DNA of 64,000 nucleotides, taken from contig JAHHIA010000001.1 in the NCBI GenBank assembly GCA_019359045.1, positions 558,001 to 622,000 of the forward strand, in the 5' to 3' direction. Position 1 is the first letter of the stretch. Every line of letters starts with the position of its first letter. The notes below the pieces were generated by a model. That model worked only from the letters and a program-made list of their open reading frames with translations. It was not told the origin of the DNA and did not search any database. This DNA is from Scytolyngbya sp. HA4215-MV1. Lineage in GTDB: Bacteria; Cyanobacteriota; Cyanobacteriia; Leptolyngbyales; Leptolyngbyaceae. The translations under genes and the position numbers were made by a program. Shown here one piece after another: positions 54,445 through 63,773 of the stretch.

Positions 54445-56591
54445 GACTGATAGTTCCGTAATCTTTCTTGTCTTTGACGAATATCATCTGGATATTTGCC
54501 TATCACAACGCTCAGGAACATTCGACCCAAGCAATAGGAAGCGCGCCAGGAAAAGATCGCATCTTGACGATCGATATGGCTACGCTCAAACAAAAGATGC
54601 CCCAACAAGCCCCATAGCTGAGTGAGCGGTAAGGCAAGCAGCCACCCAAAGGTGTGGAATTTCCAGGAGATGAAGAGCAGGCTGTAAAAGAACAGAATGC
54701 CCACGATGTGAAGCGCAATATTCATCGGATGTTGGTGCTTAAGCACAAAAATATCCCAATAGTCCGTAAAAGGATGATCCAAAATTTGATCCGTGACGCG
54801 GTTTCTCAAGGATCGCGGCTCGATCGGGGTTAGCGGGCTGACTGCACTGGATTGAATCCGCTGTCTGTCAACCGCACCCACCGAATCACTCGGAAACAGG
54901 ACCGTTCCTAAGCGCTCTCGCCCCAACCGTTCACTGATTTGCCCGCAATGAACGACTCGCACTCCGTTAATATAAACGGCTTGCACAATGGCTTCTGAAC
55001 CGCGCTTCACCATCCGAGGTTCCCCATCCAGCAGGGGATCGGAGATTTCCACTTGAGGGCTAATGGGTTGATGGAGAGCAGTAGGGTTCAAGAGAACAAG
55101 ATCGGCTTTAGCACCGATTTTCAGCACACCTGTATTGAGCCGAAACCAGTGGGCGGGTTCTGCCGTGATGCGGTGAATCGCGGCTTCAGGAGAGAGAAAT
55201 CGGGTGGTAACGGCTTGTTTGAGGAGAGATAAAGCGCCATCGTAGTAGCCCAGATTGCGGACATGCGCCCCAGCATCAGTGAACCCGGGCAGAATAGCGG
55301 GATGCCGCATCAGTGCTAAACGCGGTGCCAGCCGATCGTTGGCCCCCGTTGCCACCCAGCGCAGATCGGTGTCGTAATCTCGCAAGGCTTGCATGAAGCA
55401 ATCCACAGCATCCTGTTGCTGTCGATGGGCAATTTCAGCAAAACTCCAGCCTTGCCAGCTGGTGTCAGGGCAGCGGACCACCACCATCAGCTCCAGTTGC
55501 CGATGAAAGGACTTGCGCCAGTTGCTGAGCCATTCTTGACGAAACTGGTGGCGAAAATTCTGCGACCGCCATAGCGATTGCCGTTCCTGACGCGACTCGC
55601 AGCTATTGAGCTGTGCCCCGGTAGAAAATTCTTCAAACAGAGGAGTCAATGGCCCATCTGAATAAATCGTGAAGGGTTCGGTCAGGGTTTGAAAGCGCAC
55701 ATTGCCCCCCAGAAGACAGTTCCACCCAGTCAGCAGGGGGGAAAAGAGCCGCCACAGACGACGATCGTGCACAGCATCCAGGGCAGAAAGCACGGTCAGC
55801 CGCAAAGGACGGCGTCCAATACCCATTCCCAAGCGGAGAATGTCGAGAAAAGAACGCGATCGCTGGAGATTAGGAGTAACTTGAAACACGCGATCCCGCT
55901 GACGACAGAGATCCGCTAGCATGGCATATTCCGAGAATTCGGCATGTTGGGATGGAATGGTGCAGCCGCGCCAGGTACCACTCATGCGATGCCAGGGAAA
56001 CATATCGATCGAGATGCCTGTGAATCCTGCTGCCAAGGCATCAGCGGCAATTTGCTGCATGGTTTGACGATCGGATTGAGAAGGCGGAACGGTTAAACTC
56101 CGCTCTAATCCCATGACATGGGCACGTAAGGCACTGTGCCCCAGCAGGGGAGCTACATTGGCACCCAACGGCAATTGCTGTAAATGTTCCAGATACTCAG
56201 CGGGGATACGCCAGGAAACGGACTGTTGCAACCATTTTTCAATCAAGCGATGGGACAGAGTTTCCACCCGCTGAAAAATATCTGCCAGCATAGCAGGGTC
56301 TCCGATCGCCACCGACAGGCTGCAATTGCCAATTACCACACTGGTTACCCCATGACGCACTGATTCACTCAATCCGGGGGCAATCTCTAGCTCTAAATCG
56401 TAATGAGTATGAATGTCTATAAATCCAGGGGTTATCCACAAACCGGCAGCATCCACCACTTCACGCGCCCCAACCGATAGGCACCGATCCATCGCGACAA
56501 TTCGACCCGCTTGCACCCCAATCTCTCCCCGCACCGGAGCAGACCCCAATCCATCAAAAATCAAGCCATTTTGAATCAGCAAGTCCAGCAT
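54417..56591 (-). CDS. Amidohydrolase (D-aminoacylase type) fused to Mpo1/DUF962-like membrane domain
   Basis: 724 residues from ATG 56591, which has AAGGGAAGG upstream. N-terminal amidohydrolase: FIDIHTHYDLELE (~55-67), LGHSALRAHVMG, later FTDAGAHVRNLG and KADLVLLNP. C-terminal ~120 residues (~600-724): HPFTDYWDIFVLKHQHPMN, three hydrophobic segments and GHLLFERSHIDR, resembling Mpo1/YGL010w, a lipid alpha-dioxygenase family. The fusion suggests hydrolysis of an amide or ester plus chain oxidation at the membrane. Confidence 0.8.
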   Translation of the reverse strand: MLDLLIQNGLIFDGLGSAPVRGEIGVQAGRIVAMDRCLSVGAREVVDAAGLWITPGFIDIHTHYDLELEIAPGLSESVRHGVTSVVIGNCSLSVAIGDPAMLADIFQRVETLSHRLIEKWLQQSVSWRIPAEYLEHLQQLPLGANVAPLLGHSALRAHVMGLERSLTVPPSQSDRQTMQQIAADALAAGFTGISIDMFPWHRMSGTWRGCTIPSQHAEFSEYAMLADLCRQRDRVFQVTPNLQRSRSFLDILRLGMGIGRRPLRLTVLSALDAVHDRRLWRLFSPLLTGWNCLLGGNVRFQTLTEPFTIYSDGPLTPLFEEFSTGAQLNSCESRQERQSLWRSQNFRHQFRQEWLSNWRKSFHRQLELMVVVRCPDTSWQGWSFAEIAHRQQQDAVDCFMQALRDYDTDLRWVATGANDRLAPRLALMRHPAILPGFTDAGAHVRNLGYYDGALSLLKQAVTTRFLSPEAAIHRITAEPAHWFRLNTGVLKIGAKADLVLLNPTALHQPISPQVEISDPLLDGEPRMVKRGSEAIVQAVYINGVRVVHCGQISERLGRERLGTVLFPSDSVGAVDRQRIQSSAVSPLTPIEPRSLRNRVTDQILDHPFTDYWDIFVLKHQHPMNIALHIVGILFFYSLLFISWKFHTFGWLLALPLTQLWGLLGHLLFERSHIDRQDAIFSWRASYCLGRMFLSVVIGKYPDDIRQRQERLRNYQSCHSSTTGL

Positions 56592-56604
56592 GATGTGCCT
56601 TCCC

Positions 56605-57918
56605 TTAACCACTTCGACCCTGGTGCACCGTTTTGATCCACTGCAATTGGGGCGATTTCACGCATAAGCGAAGGGTCGTCACGATCATCACAGGAATCCA
56701 ATGCACCATGTAGCAAGCACCTTGCAGCGTCGCCGCCAGCAAGCGCCAACCTCGTAGTTCTTGAAACTGGGCAAGCCCACCGAGAAAAGCGGCAGTGAGA
56801 AGCAGGCTGAGGAGCAGTTGCAGCGGCAGCAGCACGGGGCGATGGTGAGCGTAGAGTGTCCAAAACAGGTCAGGCACCAGTCCGATCGGCAACAAAAATT
56901 GCAGCAGAAAAAACAGCAGCAAATCCATTTCCTTCAGCCAACCCAACGTCAGAATTTTGGGAAAGTAATCCAAGTAACGCTGGTAGCCCCCCTCTGCCCA
57001 ACGGCAACGCTGATGCCAGAGTTGTTGCCAGGTCGTGACGCCTTCTTCGTGAACCGATGGATCGGCAATAAATTCAATTTCAGTCCCCGCCAGATAAAGT
57101 TTGAAGGTGAGATCTAAATCATCCGTGACAGTGTCTTCGCTCCAACCGTTGCAGGTTTCCAGACATCGCCGCCGCACCAACATGCCATTTCCCCGGAGTT
57201 CTGTCATCCCGGCAACGGCAATTCGATGGGTTTGGAGAAAGCAATCACAGTCCATTTCCATTTGTTGCCAACGCGTCAAGTAATGCGTCTCTGCATTGGC
57301 GATCGTTTTCCGCACCTGCACTGCCCCAACCGTCGGTTTCTGAAACAACGGCACTGTTCGCCGCAGGAAATCAGCGGGCAGATAGGCATCGGCATCACAA
57401 ATCAGCACAATTTCTCCCTGTGTATAGGGCAAAACTGCATTGAGGGCGCCCGATTTCCCCCCTCGCGATTCTCGTCGGTATACCTGGAGTGCTGGAAATT
57501 GGGTTTGCAACTGCTGCAAGCATGTCGGGGTGGCATCGGTGCTACCATCGTTCACAATCCAAATCTCCAGGTGAGCCGTGGGATAGTCCAGATGAAAGAG
57601 GCTGTGCACCAGATTGGGCAGTACCGCACACTCATTTTTGGCAGGCACCAGAATGGAAACGCTCGGTAAATTGACCGAGGCTTCCCCGGTCACAACAGTC
57701 GGCTTTGCCAACAGCAGCCGCACCGTTTGGATCGCCAGGACGATCGTCAAGCCTGCTATGAACCCCTGTGTTTCTGGCAGCCAATGCAGCAAACTCACCA
57801 TTCCCCAGACCAGTAGCAACACCAGCGTTGCCTGCACCCGACGATCTCGACCGTGCTTAACCTGCGGGTCTTGATGAACCCGGTCACACTTCCCTGGTTG
57901 ATCCAACCGTTTTTCCAC
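56605..57918 (-). CDS. GT2-family membrane glycosyltransferase
   Basis: 437 residues, GTG start. Two N-terminal and four C-terminal membrane segments. GT-A motifs: LVPAKNECAVLPNL, VNDGSTDATP, CDADAYLP (DxD), TVTDDLDLT and QRCRWAEGG (QxxRW), the pattern of processive or NodC/cellulose-synthase-like enzymes. Five bp after the SnoaL-like gene and 13 bp before the amidohydrolase ATG. Confidence 0.92.
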   Translation of the reverse strand: MEKRLDQPGKCDRVHQDPQVKHGRDRRVQATLVLLLVWGMVSLLHWLPETQGFIAGLTIVLAIQTVRLLLAKPTVVTGEASVNLPSVSILVPAKNECAVLPNLVHSLFHLDYPTAHLEIWIVNDGSTDATPTCLQQLQTQFPALQVYRRESRGGKSGALNAVLPYTQGEIVLICDADAYLPADFLRRTVPLFQKPTVGAVQVRKTIANAETHYLTRWQQMEMDCDCFLQTHRIAVAGMTELRGNGMLVRRRCLETCNGWSEDTVTDDLDLTFKLYLAGTEIEFIADPSVHEEGVTTWQQLWHQRCRWAEGGYQRYLDYFPKILTLGWLKEMDLLLFFLLQFLLPIGLVPDLFWTLYAHHRPVLLPLQLLLSLLLTAAFLGGLAQFQELRGWRLLAATLQGACYMVHWIPVMIVTTLRLCVKSPQLQWIKTVHQGRSG

Positions 57919-57923
57919 AAAAT

Positions 57924-58583
57924 TTACGAGGTCTGCTCAGAGGATGATTTGGGTTGGCGACGCAGTAGCAGTGTGATTACTGCCCCCAACAGTACACCCC
58001 CGATGCCCGCCGCGATCGCCGTGAGGCGTCCGACTTTCTGAGCCGCACTCAATACCGGATTATTCAGCAGGTTAGAAGAAAAATGGAGGGATTGGAGGGT
58101 CCATTTAGTCTGGAATTTTTGTAGCACTGCTGTCCAGCGCATGGGCATGACGGCGATATTACCATCAGTAAAAGAAAAAGTGGCGATCGCGTCTCCATAA
58201 GCGACCTCGGTTTCGGGAGAAAGAAACGTTCGGGTCGAATCAACTTTGACATCCATTGCAATGTTTTTGATCGGTCCTGTCAACTGCTGATTCCAGTATT
58301 TCTCAAACTCCTGCACGCTATGGAAAACGTGGTTATCAACTGTTGTTAGGGTAAAGGCTGGATGTAAATAGGGGGCAATTTTTGAAAAATCGCGGGTATT
58401 GATGGCTTGCACCGCCATTTCTCGCGTCTGGGCGATCGCCGATTGATCTTGGGGACTGACCTGCGCCAAAACGCTCTGGGGCATCCCCCAACTCGCCAGT
58501 ATCAAAATTGTGCCCCATAGGAGTGGAGCATTCCTAACTTGGCAATGAAGCAACTGCCACCTCCTGCGGTATTTTGCCGCCAT
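57924..58583 (-). CDS. SnoaL/NTF2-like secreted or membrane-anchored protein
   Basis: 219 residues. Signal peptide (LLWGTILILASWGMPQSVLAQ), an NTF2-like domain (AINTRDFSKIAPYLHPAFTL, VQEFEKYWNQQL), and a C-terminal membrane anchor (AIAAGIGGVLLGAVITLLL) followed by RRQPK. The domain may be a small-ligand binder or isomerase. First gene of the minus-strand operon. Confidence 0.8.
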   Translation of the reverse strand: MAAKYRRRWQLLHCQVRNAPLLWGTILILASWGMPQSVLAQVSPQDQSAIAQTREMAVQAINTRDFSKIAPYLHPAFTLTTVDNHVFHSVQEFEKYWNQQLTGPIKNIAMDVKVDSTRTFLSPETEVAYGDAIATFSFTDGNIAVMPMRWTAVLQKFQTKWTLQSLHFSSNLLNNPVLSAAQKVGRLTAIAAGIGGVLLGAVITLLLRRQPKSSSEQTS

Positions 58584-58767
58584 TTTAGAATACTCCCAGA
58601 GACAAGATTGGCTTCTGTTAGATTACTTAGGAGCGCGCCTTCGCGAATCTCGATCGCCTTAAGCAGATTACTTTGCCGATCCCCGCTGCTCAATCCAGTC
58701 TTTTATCAATCTTCACACCACGCTACACTGACTGAGGATTTATTTAAATAAGGAAACATTCAATCGG

Positions 58768-59967
58768 ATGGACTTCAAGCTGCTGTCCAGTCAACTGTTG
58801 ATTCAACTCCTGTTGGGATTCGTCTCTGTCTTCTTAGTTGAACTGGTACGAGATTTTTACCACCTGGCAGGGCACTATTGGCAACCCTTACAGCGTTTCC
58901 ATCTCCTGCATCACAAAGCCTACCGTCCCGATTTGACGATGGCAAGTTTAGAGACGTATAAAAAAGCACAGCGCTACAACGATGTGCCCGAATCGATCCT
59001 GATGCTGGTCGTCGCGGCGCTCGTTGCAGGGCTACTCCAAAGCTATGGCATGGCGTTCGGTTGTCTCTACTCCCTGAGCTTTTTAATTCCCGCGATCGCC
59101 CGTTCTCAGGGATTGTTGCTGCAAAGCGACTTCACCCATCAACCCGGGGCTTTGACGGAAATTCCCTCGACCTGGACTGTAAATCGTGCCTACCACTGGC
59201 GACACCATTTTGATCAAGCCGATGCCTACTTTAGCGGTCACTATACTGTGGTAGACAAAGTGCTGGGAACCAGCCTGGCTTTGAAGGACAAAGTGGTTGC
59301 CATTACAGGTGCCTCTGGAGCCATGGGACAGGCATTGATCGCAGAATTATCCCTTCAGGGAGCCAAAGTGGTTGCCTTGACCACCCATCCCGATGCAGGA
59401 TTTCAGCCAGAGATTGAGGTTTTGGGTTGGCGGTTAGGGGCAGAGGCAGATCTGGCAAACCGTTTAAAAAAGGTCGATATTCTCATCATCAATCATGGGG
59501 TAAATGTCTATGACGATCGCTCCTTTTTAGCGATGCAGCAATCCTATGAGGTGAACACATTTTCGACCTTGAGACTGGCTGAATTATTTTTGGGAACCGT
59601 CACAGGCTTTTCTCATCCAGCCACAAAAGAACTCTGGATTAACACGTCGGAAGCGGAAGTCAATCCCGCCTTCAGCCCCCTGTATGAATTGTCGAAAAGA
59701 ACTTTGGGCGATTTGATTACGCTGCGGCGCCTGAAGGCACCTTGCATCATCCGCAAGTTGGTGTTGGGTCCGTTCAAAAGTCAGCTCAACCCCTATGGGA
59801 TCATGTCAGCCCGATGGATCGCGTGGGCGATCGTCGCTCTGGCAAAGCGCGATGTGCGGAATATCATTGTCACCATTAATCCGATCACTTATTTCACTTT
59901 CCCTATTAAGGAATTCTTTCAGTCCCTCTACTTCCGCCTCTGCTCATCTAGCAAGCAGGAGGCTTAG
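58768..59967 (+). CDS. Bifunctional sterol desaturase / short-chain dehydrogenase
   Basis: 399 residues. N-terminal half: membrane segments and diiron His motifs (FYHLAGHYW, FHLLHHKAYRPD, HWRHHFDQADA). C-terminal half: SDR domain with VVAITGASGAMGQALI, NHGVNVYDD, and a YELSK active-site motif. It follows the known cyanobacterial fusion layout. Divergent from the SnoaL-like gene; single gene. Confidence 0.9.
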   Translation: MDFKLLSSQLLIQLLLGFVSVFLVELVRDFYHLAGHYWQPLQRFHLLHHKAYRPDLTMASLETYKKAQRYNDVPESILMLVVAALVAGLLQSYGMAFGCLYSLSFLIPAIARSQGLLLQSDFTHQPGALTEIPSTWTVNRAYHWRHHFDQADAYFSGHYTVVDKVLGTSLALKDKVVAITGASGAMGQALIAELSLQGAKVVALTTHPDAGFQPEIEVLGWRLGAEADLANRLKKVDILIINHGVNVYDDRSFLAMQQSYEVNTFSTLRLAELFLGTVTGFSHPATKELWINTSEAEVNPAFSPLYELSKRTLGDLITLRRLKAPCIIRKLVLGPFKSQLNPYGIMSARWIAWAIVALAKRDVRNIIVTINPITYFTFPIKEFFQSLYFRLCSSSKQEA

Positions 59968-60020
59968 AATCGGGTCACTCAGTTCCCCAAACCGGATTTC
60001 CTGAACATTGCTGATCCTGG

Positions 60021-60078
60021 GTATGAATTGGGAGTTGTATGAATTGAAACTTCGTGCCAATCCATACGGCTATTCAGA
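60021..60078 (-). repeat. Interspersed palindromic repeat, copy 3
   Basis: On the minus strand CTGAATAGCCGTATGGATTG then GCACGAAGTTTCAATTCATAC; arms GTATGGATTG and CAATTCATAC form a stem around GCACGAAGTTT. Same family as 42901 and 45541. Confidence 0.72.
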
Positions 60079-60161
60079 CCCCCTTTCCTGAGATGTCGTC
60101 CCCACGATTCTGGTCATACCAGAACGGAAATCCGGTTGCTCGACCAACGTGCTTGCAATCT

Positions 60162-60452
60162 TCATTCTGTCCATCTGCGGATTTTAATATCCCCAGTCAG
60201 GATTAATTGGCAGGCTAATCGAGCCTTTGCCTGGTTGGGAGCCAGCAGGTCAAGCATTTCCCGCTCATCTGGCTTCGGTGCTGGAATGTCTCCCTCGACT
60301 TCGACCAGACAAGTCCCACAAATTCCCGTTCGACAACCAAATAATACGGGAGAATTTTGCATCGTCAGATGTTCAGACAAATTTTGCTGCCCGTCTAACC
60401 AGAGCGCAGGATAGGGAGTCCCCGGAAAAGAAACGGTACAAAGCGTAGACAT
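60162..60452 (-). CDS. [2Fe-2S] plant-type ferredoxin
   Basis: 96 residues from ATG 60452, one base after the diiron gene stop. Cluster ligands GCRTGICGTCLVEVEG (C-x4-C-x2-C) and the fourth Cys in LACQLILTGD. Probable electron donor to the adjacent diiron and Rieske oxygenases. Confidence 0.92.
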   Translation of the reverse strand: MSTLCTVSFPGTPYPALWLDGQQNLSEHLTMQNSPVLFGCRTGICGTCLVEVEGDIPAPKPDEREMLDLLAPNQAKARLACQLILTGDIKIRRWTE

Positions 60453-60453
60453 T

Positions 60454-61644
60454 TCATTGCGCCTCATCCATTTTTCGCTCAAAAATCGACCAGGCCCGCT
60501 GTTGAATTGCCAAATATCGGGCGATCGAATTGGCTGCCATAAGCGACATCTCACGATTACTCTTCCATAAATAACTGAGTTTTTCGACATACACTTGATA
60601 GGACGCCAGGGCTTCTCGATGAGTTTGATAACTGCGGTGTAACCCCTCTGACTCTTCGGTAAAGCAGCGCCGCATCATGGCTTTGGCATCTCGATCTCCC
60701 ATGCCAAAGATGGACGATCGCAAGACTTGATAAATTAGGGGATACAGTGCCGGCTCATACCAGAAAATGCCATTGATCGCGATCGAGAAATGGGCATGAT
60801 CGCGCTGACATCCCCGCAGCCCCAAATTGGCAACCCATGCCTCAAAAGGCGTCGGGGGTGCCAGACAAGCCGTCACCTCATGGGACAAAATTGTAGAACT
60901 GTTAAAGTGAAAGCTTTCATCCAAAAAGTGATAGTAGGAAATTTGGGCAGGAATCGCCGCTGCCTCTGGAGTGGGATGTTTCTGATAGAACTGACTGAGT
61001 TTGTGCTGCACCAATTTACCGTTCAGTGTCCGCACTCCCCGCACCGTAAAGTATTGGCAAGCTAGAAATGGATTAGTCGCCGAAATTAAGCCAAAATATT
61101 GCAATTGCAGCGCTTTCCACCAGGTTTTGAGGGCATTGGTGTCGGCATAGACCATGGTCTCGGTAAAGGGACCCCGCATGGGATAGGTAAAAATGAGGTG
61201 TCCAAACAGAGCCTGTTCAGTCTGGCGAGAAATTGTCCGAAAGGCATGAATATGGGCACGTTCCTGAGACGACTCCAGATCCAACATGTCGCAAACCAAG
61301 CGAAAGCCCTCATGGGCATAGAGTCCAGCTGCACTGGTCTGATTGAAAAAGATAGTGGCAATTTCAGCAGAAATAATTTGGGAGTAATAAGCAACCCAAT
61401 AAAGCTGGTTCAAAATTACGCGCTGGGTGGGGCTTGCCTGATCCCATAAAGGAGTGCCATAGAGCAAAGAAAACTCTTCTGGATTCCAGTAATCATCCTG
61501 ACAATCTTTGTAACGAAAATTTTGCGCTGCTTGATCCATCAAGGCGGTGTGATCCTGCTGCTGGTTGCGCGTGTAGTTGATCTGAAGTTTGCGATAGGTG
61601 GTTGTGTGGTCTAAAAGGGGACTGCTGACTGAATTCATAAACAC
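60454..61644 (-). CDS. AurF-like diiron oxygenase
   Basis: 396 residues, helical. Candidate metal ligands: Glu in IISAEIATIFF, ExxxxxE/H in LESSQERAHIHAF, HFLDESFHFNSS and CQRDHAHFSI. The arrangement resembles the p-aminobenzoate N-oxygenase (AurF) / ferritin-like oxygenase group. Directly upstream of ferredoxin (1-bp gap). Confidence 0.75.
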   Translation of the reverse strand: MFMNSVSSPLLDHTTTYRKLQINYTRNQQQDHTALMDQAAQNFRYKDCQDDYWNPEEFSLLYGTPLWDQASPTQRVILNQLYWVAYYSQIISAEIATIFFNQTSAAGLYAHEGFRLVCDMLDLESSQERAHIHAFRTISRQTEQALFGHLIFTYPMRGPFTETMVYADTNALKTWWKALQLQYFGLISATNPFLACQYFTVRGVRTLNGKLVQHKLSQFYQKHPTPEAAAIPAQISYYHFLDESFHFNSSTILSHEVTACLAPPTPFEAWVANLGLRGCQRDHAHFSIAINGIFWYEPALYPLIYQVLRSSIFGMGDRDAKAMMRRCFTEESEGLHRSYQTHREALASYQVYVEKLSYLWKSNREMSLMAANSIARYLAIQQRAWSIFERKMDEAQ

Positions 61645-61760
61645 CTACCCAATACCGAGTGGTCTGTCAAGTCGGTTTTGAGGGACTGAAAACGCTCAAA
61701 ACAGCTCAAAAATGTTTTTGTAGAGTTGAGTGCCCCCTCAAATCTATCCTGACGGATGAT

Positions 61761-61794
61761 TAGTCGGGTGCTGCTATTCAGCAGCACCCGACTA
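61761..61794. terminator. Perfect 15-bp hairpin overlapping the stop of the ferritin-like gene
   Basis: tagtcgggtgctgct (61761-61775), loop attc, agcagcacccgacta (61780-61794). It overlaps the TAG at 61792-61794. No T-run follows on the minus strand, so it may be an mRNA stabiliser or attenuator rather than a classic terminator. The core TGCTGAATAGCAG is shared with the palindromic repeat family. Confidence 0.6.
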
Positions 61795-62721
61795 GGCAAA
61801 GCGAGGCGATACACATAAACGGGGTGGAAATGGCGTAAAGGCGCCTTGTGCTTCTAACCATTGCCCGATCGCCCCCGCCGATTCTCCTTGCATCAACGCT
61901 CGCAACAGTTGCAACCGCTTGCCACTGTGAGCTTCAGCATCCAACTCAGTCAAAATCTGAATTTTTTGCGATCGCGAGAGATGCCCCATCACTTGCTCGA
62001 TCGCAGCCAGAACACTTTGCGGTCCAACCTGTACCATCCCTAAGAAGTTCGCCAGCACTTCTTGAATGGCTGATTGACTGGCTGCCGAAACAGATCGTTG
62101 ATGAAACAATAGATTGCCAGTGCTGTGATGACGGGCTTCGGCTTGCAAAAAACTGGTGAAGAGATGAGCCAGGGTGCGATCGTCACAGCTTTTCGCCAAT
62201 CGGCGATAGTGACTCAACCCCCATCCCTCTAGCACCACCTGAATCACAAACAGCAGCACAGTTTTATCATCCCCCTCAACCACCTCTGCCAGTAACCGCA
62301 AAAAAGGCTGACTCTCAGCCGCCCGATCAGGGACTGAGACAAAGGGGCAGAGTTGGCTCAAGTGTGTCGTTTCATCTGCTGTAAACAGTCCGTAGAGCAT
62401 TCGCTCCTCTAGGGTCTCTGCTAGCAGCACCATTTTTGCCATATAGCCCACCCCAGCTTTTTCAATCCAATAGGCTTCTTCTAGCAAACTCTGATTTGCC
62501 AGCTTGAGGATCGCCAATTGGGCTGAATGACTGGCGGCTTGAAATACCTGAACCTGATGCAGATTAAAAAAAGCAGCATCCCAATAAATAGCGGGTAGGG
62601 TTCCATTCATTGCCCTCTGACTCTGAGTCTGCAAGGTTGCCGCCAGCACCCGACGCAGGCGATCGTCCCCATGCGTATGGGGTAAAGCCAATCCGGCAAC
62701 ACGATGATGGTCGAAACTCAT
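61792..62721 (-). CDS. Ferritin-like diiron protein
   Basis: 309 residues, all helical. Diiron ligands fit LLEEAYWIEKAG, ADETTHLSQL (ExxH), VLEGWGLSHY and QAEARHHSTG (ExxH). Such proteins are oxygenases or oxidases on lipid-like or amino substrates. Between the Rieske gene (9 bp) and the AurF-like gene, same strand. Confidence 0.82.
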   Translation of the reverse strand: MSFDHHRVAGLALPHTHGDDRLRRVLAATLQTQSQRAMNGTLPAIYWDAAFFNLHQVQVFQAASHSAQLAILKLANQSLLEEAYWIEKAGVGYMAKMVLLAETLEERMLYGLFTADETTHLSQLCPFVSVPDRAAESQPFLRLLAEVVEGDDKTVLLFVIQVVLEGWGLSHYRRLAKSCDDRTLAHLFTSFLQAEARHHSTGNLLFHQRSVSAASQSAIQEVLANFLGMVQVGPQSVLAAIEQVMGHLSRSQKIQILTELDAEAHSGKRLQLLRALMQGESAGAIGQWLEAQGAFTPFPPRLCVSPRFA

Positions 62722-62730
62722 GGCACGTCT

Positions 62731-63768
62731 CTAAGTCGGTAAATTTCTTTCAGGAATAATAACTGTCTCCCATGTTCCCCAATGCACAGCGGTTTGCTGA
62801 TTCACCTGCTGAATCAAGTCAAGAATCGATTGATCCGCTTTGATGGGCGTTTTCAGATCGAACTGAATGGTTTGAAACACCTGCGTATCACCCTTGGCAA
62901 AGTAATTCCCCACCTGTTGCGTCAACCACAGTAGCCCGCGATTAATGACCCACCCCAGACAACCCGATCGCTGGCGAGTCAGCAGAATCGTCTGCCCCTC
63001 GGTTTTGCCGCCTTCTGCCAATCGTAGGGCAAACAGGATGTAAAAGTGTAGAAAATCCGGTCCCAGGGTAACGGTGCCCGTACTGCCATACCAGTAGCAT
63101 AGACTGTAGGTCACTTCTTGACGATAGAGGGGACGAATCAGCCGAATCAGCCAGGCATCGTCCCCGCCCCGGGTAGTATTGCGAAAGGTGACGGCATGAG
63201 CGTTGAGCGCTTGCCGCTCAAATACAATCTCCAGAGGCAGATGGTGCACTGTATTGAAATGGTGAGCATCGATCGCATTGATCAACAACACATTCGGATG
63301 ACAGTTTTTGACAAATCGGGCGCCGAAAGCCGTGTCACACTCCACCTGCTCCAGTTCGGGTGCAAACGGAAGTGGCGCAGTGGAACCCGGATCTGTCTGA
63401 CCCACCCAAACCCAAATCATCCCGTACTTTTCTGCCGTGTGCCAGGTTCTAACGCGCACAGGCAAGGCTCTCCCTAAGGAGGGCACCTCTACACAATTTC
63501 CCCCAGCATCATATTTCCAGTTGTGGAAAAAGCAACGAATGCCATCGCCTTCCACCTTTCCCTCTGCTAAGTGAGCCCCCATATGTGGACAGTAGGCATC
63601 CATTGCCACCACTTGCCCACTCGCACCTCGATAAATTGCCAAGTTTCTGCCCAACAGAGAAATTGCCTTCACCCTACCGACTGCCAAATCTTTGCAGGGC
63701 AACGCCCAATACCATCCCTGCACAAACTGAGTGGGATGGTTAAAGGTCGAATCAGCACTAGCAGGCAT
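62731..63768 (-). CDS. Rieske non-heme iron oxygenase
   Basis: 345 residues from ATG 63768 (MPASADSTFN); an upstream in-frame start at 63825 adds 19 residues of low likelihood. Rieske ligands CPHMGAHLA and CFFHNWKYD; iron site NAIDAHHFNTVHHLP. Probably paralogous to 53425. Five bp downstream of another partial gene on the same strand. Confidence 0.9.
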   Translation of the reverse strand: MPASADSTFNHPTQFVQGWYWALPCKDLAVGRVKAISLLGRNLAIYRGASGQVVAMDAYCPHMGAHLAEGKVEGDGIRCFFHNWKYDAGGNCVEVPSLGRALPVRVRTWHTAEKYGMIWVWVGQTDPGSTAPLPFAPELEQVECDTAFGARFVKNCHPNVLLINAIDAHHFNTVHHLPLEIVFERQALNAHAVTFRNTTRGGDDAWLIRLIRPLYRQEVTYSLCYWYGSTGTVTLGPDFLHFYILFALRLAEGGKTEGQTILLTRQRSGCLGWVINRGLLWLTQQVGNYFAKGDTQVFQTIQFDLKTPIKADQSILDLIQQVNQQTAVHWGTWETVIIPERNLPT

Positions 63769-63773
63769 AGAAA

